Source of the DNA: Clostridiales bacterium
GTDB taxonomy: Bacteria; Bacillota; Clostridia; Oscillospirales; CAG-272
Assembly (NCBI GenBank): GCA_016280525.1
Contig: JAEEGW010000013.1
Coordinates: 1 to 5,017, forward strand
Reading direction: 5' to 3'
Length of the DNA: 5,017 nucleotides
Shown here one piece after another: positions 1-5,017 of the stretch (its first letter is position 1; every line of letters begins with the position of its first letter). The notes below the pieces were generated by a model. That model had not been told where the DNA came from and ran no database searches. It worked only from the letters and a program-made list of their open reading frames with translations. The position numbers were made by a program, and so were the translations under genes.

Positions 1-82
1 ACATCATCGCGTCGCTCATACGGTCTATGATATCGGCGGTAACGGACTCCGCAGAAGCGGAAAGGTGCAAAAACGGTATCAT
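1..82 (-). CDS. Unrecognised protein, N-terminal 27 codons only (runs off the window)
   Basis: An ATG at 82-80 overlaps the moxR stop codon in an ATGA junction, and the frame stays open for 27 codons to the window edge. The visible peptide begins MIPFLHLSASAESVTADIID and continues RMSDAMM. The moxR frame itself reaches another stop shortly downstream, so this is not a continuation of moxR. The 4-base overlap suggests translational coupling and one operon with moxR. In most bacteria the gene after moxR encodes a DUF58 protein, which usually opens with one or two membrane helices. This start shows no such helix, so I do not assign that family. The only Shine-Dalgarno-like bases (AAAGG) sit too close to the ATG, which fits coupling rather than independent initiation. 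An internal ATG at 19-17 could also be the true start. Confidence 0.45.
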   Translation of the reverse strand, partial: MIPFLHLSASAESVTADIIDRMSDAMM

Positions 83-1044
83 ACCTTTAATCTGTAATTT
101 GACGGATCCTCCGTAGGCGCGGGCGTTTTTTCAAGTATCTCCTTAACGGCTTTTTCGGCGGCGCCGGCTTTGAGCGCCGCGGTGGCCGACATTATAAGCC
201 TGTGAGCGAGGACGTTTACCGCGCATTCTTTAATATCGTCCGGCAAAAGGTAATCGCGGCCGTTTATCGCTGCAAAGCATTTTGAGACTTTGAGAAGAGC
301 GAGCGCCGCGCGCGGGCTTGCGCCGAGCTCAACTCCGTCTGCGCGCCGCGTGGCTTCGCAGAGGTCGACGATATACGAGAACACGTCGTCGTGGACGTAT
401 ACACGGTCAAGCTCTTTCTGCGCTTCAAGCACGTCTTCCGCGCCCGCGACGGGGGAAAGAACGGGCGCCTGCTCCGTTTTGTCGTATTTTTTCAGGATCT
501 CAACCGTCTGTCTGTGCGTCGGCAGGCCCATGGAAACGGAGACGAGAAATCTGTCAAGCTGCGCTTCCGGCAGCTCGTAAACGCCGGACGCCTCTATCGG
601 GTTCTGCGTGGCTATGACCATAAACGGATACGGCAGCTTGTGAAGCTCGCCGTCTACAGTGACTTGATATTCCGCCATACATTCAAGCATGCCCGCCTGG
701 GTTTTAGGCGTCGCGCGGTTTATCTCGTCCGCCATAACGACGTTGGCGAATACCGGCCCGGGAAGGAATTCGAATTCCTGCTCTTTCATGTTGAAATATC
801 TTATGCCGGTTATATCGGACGGCATAAGGTCCGGCGTGAACTGTATGCGCGAAAACGAGAGGGATAAAGACGCGGCAAGCGATTTTGTAAGAAGCGTCTT
901 TCCCGTGCCCGGCACGTCCGTTATTATGACGTGACCGCCGCAGATCAGCGCCGCGGTGAGATATTTGACCGCCTCGCCTTTGCCGACGACGGCAATGGAG
1001 ACGTTATCGTTCAGTTTTTCGTACAGGTTTTTGATTTTTTCCAT
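79..1044 (-). CDS. MoxR-family AAA+ ATPase
   Basis: A cytoplasmic AAA+ ATPase of the MoxR family. Members act as ATP-driven chaperones that help mature or activate partner proteins, typically DUF58 or VWA-domain proteins encoded next to them. The 321 residues match the usual length of about 310-330. Walker A is DVPGTGKT (residues 43-50). Walker B is VVMADEINRA (102-111) with D106 and E107. Sensor 1 is ATQNP (145-149). The LPEAQLDRF segment (158-166) carries the arginine-finger region with R165. Sensor 2 is GASPRAAL (241-248) with R245, inside the C-terminal lid helices. All catalytic positions are intact. The ATG at 1044 is preceded by AGAAGGA (1058-1052) at a 7-base spacing, a good ribosome site. 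No convincing promoter is visible in the 159 bases upstream, which are mostly hairpin repeats, so expression may come by read-through from nrdR-ygjP or from a non-consensus promoter. The substrate is unknown. Confidence 0.93.
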   Translation of the reverse strand: MEKIKNLYEKLNDNVSIAVVGKGEAVKYLTAALICGGHVIITDVPGTGKTLLTKSLAASLSLSFSRIQFTPDLMPSDITGIRYFNMKEQEFEFLPGPVFANVVMADEINRATPKTQAGMLECMAEYQVTVDGELHKLPYPFMVIATQNPIEASGVYELPEAQLDRFLVSVSMGLPTHRQTVEILKKYDKTEQAPVLSPVAGAEDVLEAQKELDRVYVHDDVFSYIVDLCEATRRADGVELGASPRAALALLKVSKCFAAINGRDYLLPDDIKECAVNVLAHRLIMSATAALKAGAAEKAVKEILEKTPAPTEDPSNYRLKV

Positions 1045-1051
1045 TTTTTTA

Positions 1052-1058
1052 TCCTTCT
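1052..1058 (-). promoter_or_regulatory. Ribosome binding site of moxR
   Basis: Read on the minus strand this is AGAAGGA, 7 bases before the ATG at 1044, with an A-rich spacer. It supports the chosen moxR start. Confidence 0.75.
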
Positions 1059-1093
1059 GTGCGGAAAGACTTCTCCGAATTAAGAATTCAGAC

Positions 1094-1165
1094 TGTAGGG
1101 GCGATCATTGATCGCCCGTTTTGTTTAGCACAAATTTCGGCGGGCGACCACTGGTCGCCCCTACA
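1094..1165. repeat. 72-bp inverted-repeat element made of two facing 25-nt hairpin modules
   Basis: Two 25-base arms, 1094-1118 and 1141-1165, are inverted copies of each other at 22 of 25 positions and are separated by 22 bases. Each arm is itself a hairpin. In the left arm GGGCGATC (1099-1106) pairs with GATCGCCC (1110-1117) around ATT. In the right arm GGGCGACC (1142-1149) pairs with GGTCGCCC (1153-1160) around ACT. The outer ends are TGTAGGGG and CCCCTACA. The linker holds a smaller inverted repeat, TTTGT (1120-1124) with ACAAA (1130-1134). The architecture resembles MITEs or REP-type extragenic palindromes. No transposase is present. On the plus strand the left hairpin is followed by GTTTTGTTT and could work as a terminator for antisense transcripts. 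On the coding (minus) strand no hairpin has a U-tract, so none is a convincing terminator for the upstream genes. Confidence 0.8.
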
Positions 1166-1168
1166 ACG

Positions 1169-1193
1169 CGGGAGGGGAGACCCCTCCCCTACA
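1169..1193. repeat. Third 25-nt hairpin module of the same family
   Basis: This module lies three bases (ACG) after the 72-bp element and is in direct orientation with its right arm. It has the same length (25), starts with the same CGGG and ends with the same CCCCTACA. GGGAGGGG (1170-1177) pairs with CCCCTCCC (1181-1188) around AGA. The middle of the stem has a different sequence from the other two modules, but full pairing is kept. It lies 10 bases beyond the 3' end of the ygjP-like gene. Confidence 0.75.
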
Positions 1194-1203
1194 ATCAGCA
1201 CGT

Positions 1204-1869
1204 TTATTTCATGTCATAGAACCCTTGCGCGGTGAAGATCTTTTCATATTCGCGCAGTTTTTGCTCGCGCTTTTTGTAATCCGGCAGATACCGCGATATG
1301 AGCGCGTAGAAATTTTCGTTATGGTTTTTGTACGTTATATGCGAAAGCTCGTGAACGGTTACGTAATCTATACATTCCTCGTCCGTCATCATAAGCATAT
1401 AGGCGTAGTTTATGCGGTTTCCGCCCTTGCCGCCGCAGCTTCCCCAGCGCGTTTTCGCGCCGGTTATTTTCGGCATAGGAGGCAGAGGCAGTTTCATTAC
1501 CGACGCCCAGCGGAACGTCTTTTCCGCCATATACGTCTTTCCGACGGATTTGAAAAACAGCGACAAAGCGTTTATTTTTCCGCTGTCGTCAAGCCCCTTA
1601 GGTATTATGAATTTTTCACCGTCAAAGCCGACTTTATTACCGTCCGACTCACACAGATCAAACTTTTTGCCCAGATAATATACGAAATCAAGCCCGGTGC
1701 GCTCCGGCTTCGCGGCGCGTTTCTTTTCGATCCAGGCGGAATGAGCGGTGACGAAACGCTCCACCTCCGCGCGGCTCATGCCCCGCGGCGCGTGGACTAC
1801 CACGCTGCCGTCGCGTTTCACCTGTATGCCTACCGTTTTTCTGTCAGAGTATATAACGGTGTGATTCAT
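1204..1869 (-). CDS. YgjP-like (DUF45) SprT/M48-type zinc metallohydrolase
   Basis: A soluble protein of 221 residues in the YgjP/DUF45 family, which are predicted zinc-dependent hydrolases related to minigluzincins and SprT-like proteases. The physiological substrate of the family is not well established. The zinc motif HELSH (173-177) supplies two histidines and the catalytic glutamate E174. H183 in the following KNHNENF segment is the likely third ligand. The family signature TRWGSC (140-145) and the NYAY strand after it are intact. The N-terminal half carries the usual beta-rich segment (residues 1-95), including the HAPRGM stretch (26-31). Length is normal and there is no signal peptide or membrane helix, so it is cytoplasmic. 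The start ATG (1869-1867) overlaps the nrdR stop in an ATGA junction, indicating co-transcription and coupled translation with nrdR. The upstream Shine-Dalgarno is weak (GGA about 11 bases away). No functional link to ribonucleotide reduction is implied beyond the shared operon. Confidence 0.9.
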   Translation of the reverse strand: MNHTVIYSDRKTVGIQVKRDGSVVVHAPRGMSRAEVERFVTAHSAWIEKKRAAKPERTGLDFVYYLGKKFDLCESDGNKVGFDGEKFIIPKGLDDSGKINALSLFFKSVGKTYMAEKTFRWASVMKLPLPPMPKITGAKTRWGSCGGKGGNRINYAYMLMMTDEECIDYVTVHELSHITYKNHNENFYALISRYLPDYKKREQKLREYEKIFTAQGFYDMK

Positions 1870-2330
1870 TTATTGCTTTTTCCGTCTTTGATCTCCTGCA
1901 GCTCTGCCAAGAAGGTCTCAACGTCGCGGAATTCACGGTATACGGACGCAAATCTTACGTACGCTATATCGTCTATCTCCTTGAGCCTTTCCATAACGAG
2001 CCGGCCGATCTCGCCCGACGGTATCTCTTTTTTGCCCGTGGCTTTTATCGTGTTTTCCACGTCGCGCACGAGGTTCTCTATCTGTGTGGAGGAGACGGGG
2101 CGCTTGTGGCAGGATTTTAAAATACCGTTCATCAGCTTTTCGCGGGAGAAGACCTGGCGGGACTTGTCCTTCTTTATTACCATGAGCGGTGTTGATTCCG
2201 CGGATTCGTAAGTAAAGAACTTGTTTCCGCATTCCGCGCAGACGCGCCTTCTTCTTATGACGTTGCCGTCTTCAAACGGGCGGGAGTCGACTACTTTCGT
2301 ATCTGCGGCTCCGCAATTCGGACATCTCAT
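1866..2330 (-). CDS. nrdR: Transcriptional repressor NrdR of ribonucleotide reductase genes
   Basis: NrdR binds ATP/dATP through an ATP-cone domain and represses ribonucleotide reductase operons by binding paired NrdR boxes. The protein is 154 residues, the usual family length. It starts with the zinc ribbon MRCPNC and continues to CAEC, giving cysteines 3, 6, 31 and 34 and the arginine run 26-29 before the second pair. The ATP-cone spans roughly residues 49-139 and opens PLMVIKKDKSRQVFSREKL. The frame extends upstream to a GTG at 2381, but that codon lies beyond the predicted transcript start and the family starts at MRCPNC, so the ATG at 2330 is chosen. A consensus promoter with an NrdR box inside it lies just upstream, predicting autorepression. 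The gene overlaps the ygjP-like gene by ATGA. No ribonucleotide reductase gene is in the window, so the main targets must lie elsewhere. Confidence 0.96.
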   Translation of the reverse strand: MRCPNCGAADTKVVDSRPFEDGNVIRRRRVCAECGNKFFTYESAESTPLMVIKKDKSRQVFSREKLMNGILKSCHKRPVSSTQIENLVRDVENTIKATGKKEIPSGEIGRLVMERLKEIDDIAYVRFASVYREFRDVETFLAELQEIKDGKSNK

Positions 2331-2342
2331 TTTTTTGTACCA

Positions 2343-2349
2343 TCCTTTT
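2343..2349 (-). promoter_or_regulatory. Ribosome binding site of nrdR
   Basis: Read on the minus strand this is AAAAGGA, 12 bases before the ATG at 2330. The spacing is a little long. It lies between the predicted transcript start (about 2364) and the ATG, so it supports the shorter nrdR start. Confidence 0.55.
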
Positions 2350-2370
2350 AGTTTTTGATCATTGTATACT

Positions 2371-2398
2371 ATTATACACACAATATATTGTATGTCAA
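2371..2398 (-). promoter_or_regulatory. Promoter of nrdR (sigma-A type)
   Basis: On the minus strand, TTGACA (2398-2393) and TATAAT (2376-2371) are both perfect consensus hexamers separated by 16 bases. The predicted start of transcription is near 2364, leaving a leader of about 33 bases before the ATG at 2330. A second small dyad, TGTATA and TATACA (2363-2378), overlaps the -10 and start region. Its role is unknown. Confidence 0.85.
2378..2393. promoter_or_regulatory. NrdR box (operator) inside the nrdR promoter
   Basis: The 16-mer ACACAATATATTGTAT matches the NrdR-box consensus as I recall it (acaCwAtATaTwGtGt) at 15 of 16 positions. Its inner 12 bases ACAATATATTGT form a perfect palindrome. 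It fills the spacer between the -35 and -10 elements of nrdR and touches the -35 by one base, so bound NrdR should exclude RNA polymerase. This predicts negative autoregulation. The sequence match is visible; the binding is inference. Confidence 0.8.
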
Positions 2399-2407
2399 TA
2401 GATTTTT

Positions 2408-2423
2408 TTGCAATATAATGGGA
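2408..2423. promoter_or_regulatory. Possible second, degenerate NrdR box
   Basis: TTGCAATATAATGGGA matches the NrdR consensus at about 10 of 16 positions. Its core CAATATAATG differs at one base from the core CAATATATTG of the stronger box and starts exactly 30 bp away, close to three helical turns. NrdR usually binds two boxes in tandem about 31-32 bp apart, so the position is suggestive. The flanks do not fit, and AT-rich promoter DNA gives such matches easily. It lies between the two -35 elements of the divergent promoters. Confidence 0.35.
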
Positions 2424-2440
2424 ATTTTTGTGTTTTAGGC

Positions 2441-2469
2441 TTGATAATTTGCGTTTATGGGTGTATAAT
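2441..2469 (+). promoter_or_regulatory. Promoter of comEC (sigma-A type)
   Basis: TTGATA (2441-2446) and TATAAT (2464-2469) are separated by the optimal 17 bases. Transcription should start near 2476, about 18 bases before the ATG at 2494. The promoter diverges from the nrdR promoter, with 42 bases between the two -35 hexamers. Confidence 0.8.
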
Positions 2470-2480
2470 GAAGAAAAAAA

Positions 2481-2486
2481 AGAAAG
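2481..2486 (+). promoter_or_regulatory. Weak ribosome binding site of comEC
   Basis: AGAAAG sits 7 bases before the ATG at 2494 at the end of a purine run (2470-2486). It is a poor match to AGGAGG but is correctly placed, suggesting low translation of comEC. Confidence 0.45.
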
Positions 2487-2493
2487 TTTATAT

Positions 2494-4536
2494 ATGCGAC
2501 TGTTCGATAAACGCCCGCTGTGCCTTTCCGCCGTGACGGCATTGCTGCTGTCCGCCGTTTTTACGTGCGCGGGGATATACGCCGTTTACGCCGCCGCGGC
2601 GATCGCCGCGGTTTTTGCAGTTGTATCCATCATAATAAAGACAAGAGCGAAACGTACCGCGCTTGTGATCTGCGCCGCGGTTCTTGTCATGTGTACGGTG
2701 TTCGCCGTGTATTTTTACGGCGCCGGAAGCGTGACGACGGGGAAGACGGTCCGTATAAGCGGTTACGCCGTGCCCGGCAGCGACAACGGCTATACGCAGA
2801 TATACAAGATCACGAAAGCCGGCGGCAAGCCGGTAAATATAAAAGCCGTATCGTACGGAGACGGGAACCGCTGCGGGGATTTTTCCGAATTCGAAGCCGA
2901 GGCGACGCTTTCCTTATACGAAGGCTATAACGAATATTACTACAAAAGCAAAGGTGCGCTGTATTCCGTTGAATTTGAGGAGTTTTCTCTGACCGGAAAA
3001 ACGCACAAAACAATACCGTATTACGCCGGTATCATAAGAGATTTCGCCGCGTCGTGTCTTTACCGCGTCTGCGACAACGCCGGTATTCTGTGCCGTCTGT
3101 TCCTCGGCATAAGAGAAGACGCGCCGCAGAGCTTTCTGTCGGATATGAAAACGCTCGGCGTATCTCATCTGCTTGCCGTAAGCGGTCTGCACGTCACTGC
3201 GCTGCTCGCCGGAGCGGATTTCGTCATGACGCGGATAGCGGGCAGAAGCCGTATTAAATACGTGATACTTGCGTGCATGGCGCTTTTATACATGGCGGTG
3301 ACGGGATTTACCGGCTCCGTCGTAAGAGCGTCTTTAATGTATCTTTTAAGCCGCCTGTCGCTTATAACCGGCAGAAAGAACGACCCGGTAACGTCGCTTA
3401 CGGTATCGGCTTTCGTCATCGTCGCGGTAAACCCGCCGTCTGTTTACGACGCGGGATTTCTGCTCTCGTTTTTCGCGGCGCTCGGCATAATAGCCGCCGG
3501 CGCGCCCGCCGCGAAATTCGTTGAAGAAAAACTGCCGCAGAAGATAAAATTCTTAAAAAACGTAACGTCGCCCGTCATAATAACGGCTTTCGTTCTGCTT
3601 TTCACGCTGCCCGTAGCCGCATTAAGTTACGGAAAGCTGGCGTACGGCGCGGTACTGTATAATATTTTGATTTCTCCGTTTGCGGTCGTATTACTTTACG
3701 CCTGCCCGTATCTTGTTATATTTTCATACGTTCCGTTTGTCGGCAGAGGGCTCGGACTTTTAGCGGACGGACTTTGCACGGTGCTCGTAAAGCTGACGCA
3801 TTTTCTGTCGCGACACGCCGTGCCGTCGGTTTCAATATCGTATCCGTTCGTCATACCGCTTATCGCGGTGTTCGTCGCCGCGGCGGCGGTTATGGCGGTG
3901 TTTTCGAAAAAGCGGCTGCACTATTTGTGTCTTGCGCTTGCGTTCGTTATCTCGTTTTCTTGTTTTGCGGCGATATTCTCCTTGACAGAAGCGAAAAAAA
4001 CGGCTATAATGGTATCTGCCGGCAAGTACGGGGATTACGCCGCCGTGCTCGATTCCGGGAAATGCACGGTGTTCGACTTTACGACGGGCAGCGCGGACGG
4101 CTTTTACCCGCTTTGCAAAGAGCTTTTAGCGCACGGCGTAACGCGGGCGGATTACGTGCTCGCAGCGGAGCCTTCGTCCCGCCATTTGCAGAGCGTTATA
4201 CGCGTATGTTCGTATTTTGATATTGATGATATTTACGTGCCGGCGGATATAGCGGACGGGCTGTCCGCCTTCTGCGGAAAAAACGTTATAAAAACGGACG
4301 GGGCGGTACAGAAATACAAAAACGCGCTGCTTGAAAAAGACGGCGGGGAGCTGTTTTTAAGCGTCGGAGACGCGGCTTACGTAAGCGGTTTGAAGGACAA
4401 AAATGTAAGGAAGGCAAACGCGTTTGACGCCGTCGTGATTAGCGGGGAAAAGGACGGAAAAAGCGCTTATCTGCCAAAAAATACGTACTATACAAACGAA
4501 ATTGAAAAGGTTTTGGTGATATATATAAATGACTGA
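2494..4536 (+). CDS. comEC: ComEC/Rec2-family membrane DNA-uptake channel protein with a degenerate C-terminal nuclease-like domain
   Basis: ComEC forms the inner-membrane channel that passes single-stranded DNA into the cell during natural transformation. The protein is 680 residues. Hydrophobic segments near 11-30, 32-49 and 56-76 precede a soluble OB-like region (about 83-170, the DUF4131 part). The Competence domain (about 190-500) is well conserved: LFLGIRE (203-209), LGVSHLLAVSGLHV (221-234), TGSVVRASLMYLL (273-285), NPPSVYDAGFLLSFFAALGI (313-332). It ends in helices to about 497. Residues 500-680 occupy the place of the metallo-beta-lactamase domain, but its motifs are eroded: DVGQGD is reduced to SAGKYGD (508-514), and the HxHxDH region is replaced by EPSSRH (559-564). 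DNA transport could remain, while nuclease activity is unlikely. The frame extends upstream to a TTG at 2428, which precedes the promoter and is rejected. The 3' end overlaps pgeF by 8 bases. Whether the cell is naturally competent cannot be told. Confidence 0.92.
   Translation: MRLFDKRPLCLSAVTALLLSAVFTCAGIYAVYAAAAIAAVFAVVSIIIKTRAKRTALVICAAVLVMCTVFAVYFYGAGSVTTGKTVRISGYAVPGSDNGYTQIYKITKAGGKPVNIKAVSYGDGNRCGDFSEFEAEATLSLYEGYNEYYYKSKGALYSVEFEEFSLTGKTHKTIPYYAGIIRDFAASCLYRVCDNAGILCRLFLGIREDAPQSFLSDMKTLGVSHLLAVSGLHVTALLAGADFVMTRIAGRSRIKYVILACMALLYMAVTGFTGSVVRASLMYLLSRLSLITGRKNDPVTSLTVSAFVIVAVNPPSVYDAGFLLSFFAALGIIAAGAPAAKFVEEKLPQKIKFLKNVTSPVIITAFVLLFTLPVAALSYGKLAYGAVLYNILISPFAVVLLYACPYLVIFSYVPFVGRGLGLLADGLCTVLVKLTHFLSRHAVPSVSISYPFVIPLIAVFVAAAAVMAVFSKKRLHYLCLALAFVISFSCFAAIFSLTEAKKTAIMVSAGKYGDYAAVLDSGKCTVFDFTTGSADGFYPLCKELLAHGVTRADYVLAAEPSSRHLQSVIRVCSYFDIDDIYVPADIADGLSAFCGKNVIKTDGAVQKYKNALLEKDGGELFLSVGDAAYVSGLKDKNVRKANAFDAVVISGEKDGKSAYLPKNTYYTNEIEKVLVIYIND
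2594..2616 (+). terminator. Terminator-like hairpin inside the 5' part of comEC
   Basis: CCGCGGCGATCGCCGCGG (2594-2611) is a perfect 18-bp palindrome. As RNA it gives a 7-bp all-GC stem with a GATC loop, followed directly by TTTTT (2612-2616). This has the form of an intrinsic terminator about 100 bases into the coding region. The codons encode an Ala-Ala-Ile-Ala-Ala-Val-Phe membrane helix, which can produce such a pattern by chance, and translating ribosomes would normally block the fold. I list it as a possible attenuator only. Confidence 0.25.
3982..4010 (+). promoter_or_regulatory. Perfect-consensus promoter-like sequence inside comEC
   Basis: TTGACA (3982-3987) and TATAAT (4005-4010) are separated by exactly 17 bases, a 12/12 match to the sigma-A consensus at optimal spacing. 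Transcription would start near 4017, within the comEC codons at the beginning of the degenerate C-terminal domain, and would reach pgeF after about 510 bases. It could give pgeF expression independent of comEC. Activity is inferred from sequence only. Confidence 0.5.
4515..4519 (+). promoter_or_regulatory. Ribosome binding site of pgeF
   Basis: GGTGA, part of the extended Shine-Dalgarno AAGGAGGTGAT, lies 9 bases before the ATG at 4529, inside the last codons of comEC. It supports this start and coupling to comEC translation. Confidence 0.55.
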
Positions 4537-5017
4537 TTTTTACACGAAAAACGGCGTGGTCTTCTGCCGGGCGCTTGACGAAATACCTTTTATCGCCCAC
4601 GGCTTTTCAACGCGGTGCGGCGGCGTATCGGAGCTTGAATACACGAAGAGCATGAATCTGGCGTACTGCCGCGGAGACGACGATCAGACGGTATTTACAA
4701 ACAGACATATATTCGCCGCAAGCGTGGGGTTTGACGCGGGCGGGCTCGTCCTCGGAGAGCAGACGCATTCGGATAACGTCGCCGTCGCGGACGGGAGCAA
4801 AAAATACTTTGCGAACACGGACGGTTTCGTCTCCGTCACGCCCGGCGTTTTTGCCGCGGCGAAGACGGCGGACTGCCAGCCGATACTTTTCGCGGACCCG
4901 GAAAACCGCGTCGTCGGCGTATGCCACGCCGGATGGCGCGGAACGATGAAAGGCATAGCGGCAAAAACGGTGAACGGGATGATAAAGCTCGGCGCGGAGG
5001 CGGATAAGATCATCGCC
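4529..5017 (+). CDS. pgeF: PgeF/YlmD/YfiH laccase-domain protein (purine nucleoside phosphorylase family), 3' end outside the window
   Basis: The first 163 residues of a family that is usually about 250-280 residues; the frame is open to the last base. Family members were long annotated as polyphenol oxidases (laccase domain, Cu-oxidase_4). Characterised ones act on purine nucleosides by phosphorolysis or deamination, and E. coli PgeF (YfiH) has also been linked to peptidoglycan editing. Visible signatures are HGFSTRCGGVS (24-34), the MNLAYCRGDD stretch (42-51), GEQTH (76-80), KTADCQPILF (112-121) and HAGWRGT (133-139). H80, C116 and H133 are the expected metal-binding catalytic residues and all are present. 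No signal peptide is seen, so it is cytoplasmic. The ATG at 4529 overlaps the end of comEC by 8 bases, and GGTGA lies 9 bases upstream. It may be transcribed with comEC and also from the promoter-like sequence at 3982-4010. Confidence 0.93.
   Translation, partial: MTDFYTKNGVVFCRALDEIPFIAHGFSTRCGGVSELEYTKSMNLAYCRGDDDQTVFTNRHIFAASVGFDAGGLVLGEQTHSDNVAVADGSKKYFANTDGFVSVTPGVFAAAKTADCQPILFADPENRVVGVCHAGWRGTMKGIAAKTVNGMIKLGAEADKIIA

Noticed and set aside
764..779. 16-bp perfect palindrome AGGAATTCGAATTCCT inside moxR
   Set aside because: It encodes the Glu-Phe-Glu-Phe stretch just before the conserved LPGP of MoxR, and has no promoter or terminator context. Chance is the simplest explanation.
391..867. 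Long open frame on the plus strand opposite moxR
   Set aside because: It is antisense to a fully conserved ATPase gene, has arginine-rich out-of-frame composition and no ribosome site: a shadow frame.
1099..1125. Hairpin followed by GTTTTGTTT as a plus-strand terminator
   Set aside because: The form is right, but no plus-strand gene lies upstream to be terminated. It is better explained as one module of the repeat element.
1225..2211. Long open frame on the plus strand opposite the ygjP-like gene and nrdR
   Set aside because: It crosses two well-supported minus-strand genes and shows no domain. It is a shadow created by their codon use.
2331..2381. Upstream extension of nrdR to a GTG start, adding 17 residues
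   Set aside because: The GTG lies upstream of the predicted transcript start and overlaps the -10 spacer. The NrdR family begins with MRCPNC, encoded from the ATG at 2330.
2428..2493. Upstream extension of comEC to a TTG start, adding 22 residues
   Set aside because: It would start before the comEC promoter, and the added residues are charged and unlike a ComEC N-terminus. The ATG at 2494 fits the promoter and the spacing.
2468..2536. Small open frame of 22 codons starting MKKKKKVYICDC in front of and overlapping comEC
   Set aside because: Its ATG lies within the -10 hexamer of the comEC promoter, so it would not be on that transcript, and it has no ribosome site.

Overview
The window looks like chromosomal DNA of a Gram-positive anaerobe of the class Clostridia, probably an uncultured gut-type lineage (Oscillospirales or Christensenellales are my best guesses). 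The basis is the gene set (NrdR, YgjP-like hydrolase, ComEC, PgeF, MoxR), sigma-A-type promoters close to consensus, purine-rich ribosome sites, mid-range GC coding DNA with much ATA and AGA, and GC-rich hairpin repeats ending in CCCCTACA between genes. The lineage is an inference; no 16S or marker alignment was possible.

Layout. Two transcription units diverge from one AT-rich intergenic region (2331-2493). Leftward (minus strand) run nrdR (1866-2330), a YgjP/DUF45 zinc hydrolase gene coupled to it by an ATGA overlap (1204-1869), a 159-bp gap filled largely by three 25-nt hairpin modules (1094-1193), a moxR-type AAA+ ATPase gene (79-1044), and the first 27 codons of an unrecognised gene that overlaps the moxR stop by ATGA and leaves the window at base 1. 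Rightward (plus strand) run comEC (2494-4536) and pgeF (4529 to the window end, truncated), which overlap by 8 bp.

Regulation. The nrdR promoter has perfect consensus hexamers (TTGACA-16-TATAAT), and a 15/16 match to the NrdR box fills the spacer between them, which predicts tight autorepression. A second, weaker box lies exactly 30 bp away, upstream of both promoters. comEC has its own TTGATA-17-TATAAT promoter. The two promoter positions decide both start codons: the longest open frames of nrdR (GTG at 2381) and comEC (TTG at 2428) begin upstream of the predicted transcript starts and are rejected in favour of ATG at 2330 and ATG at 2494.

Points worth a second look are: (1) the ComEC C-terminal metallo-beta-lactamase-like domain has lost almost all metal-binding residues; (2) a perfect TTGACA-17-TATAAT promoter lies inside comEC at the boundary of that domain, upstream of pgeF; (3) the three intergenic hairpins share ends but differ in their stems with compensating changes; (4) the NrdR box arrangement. 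No CRISPR array, tRNA, rRNA, transposase or clearly new system is visible. Most of the window is ordinary housekeeping sequence.
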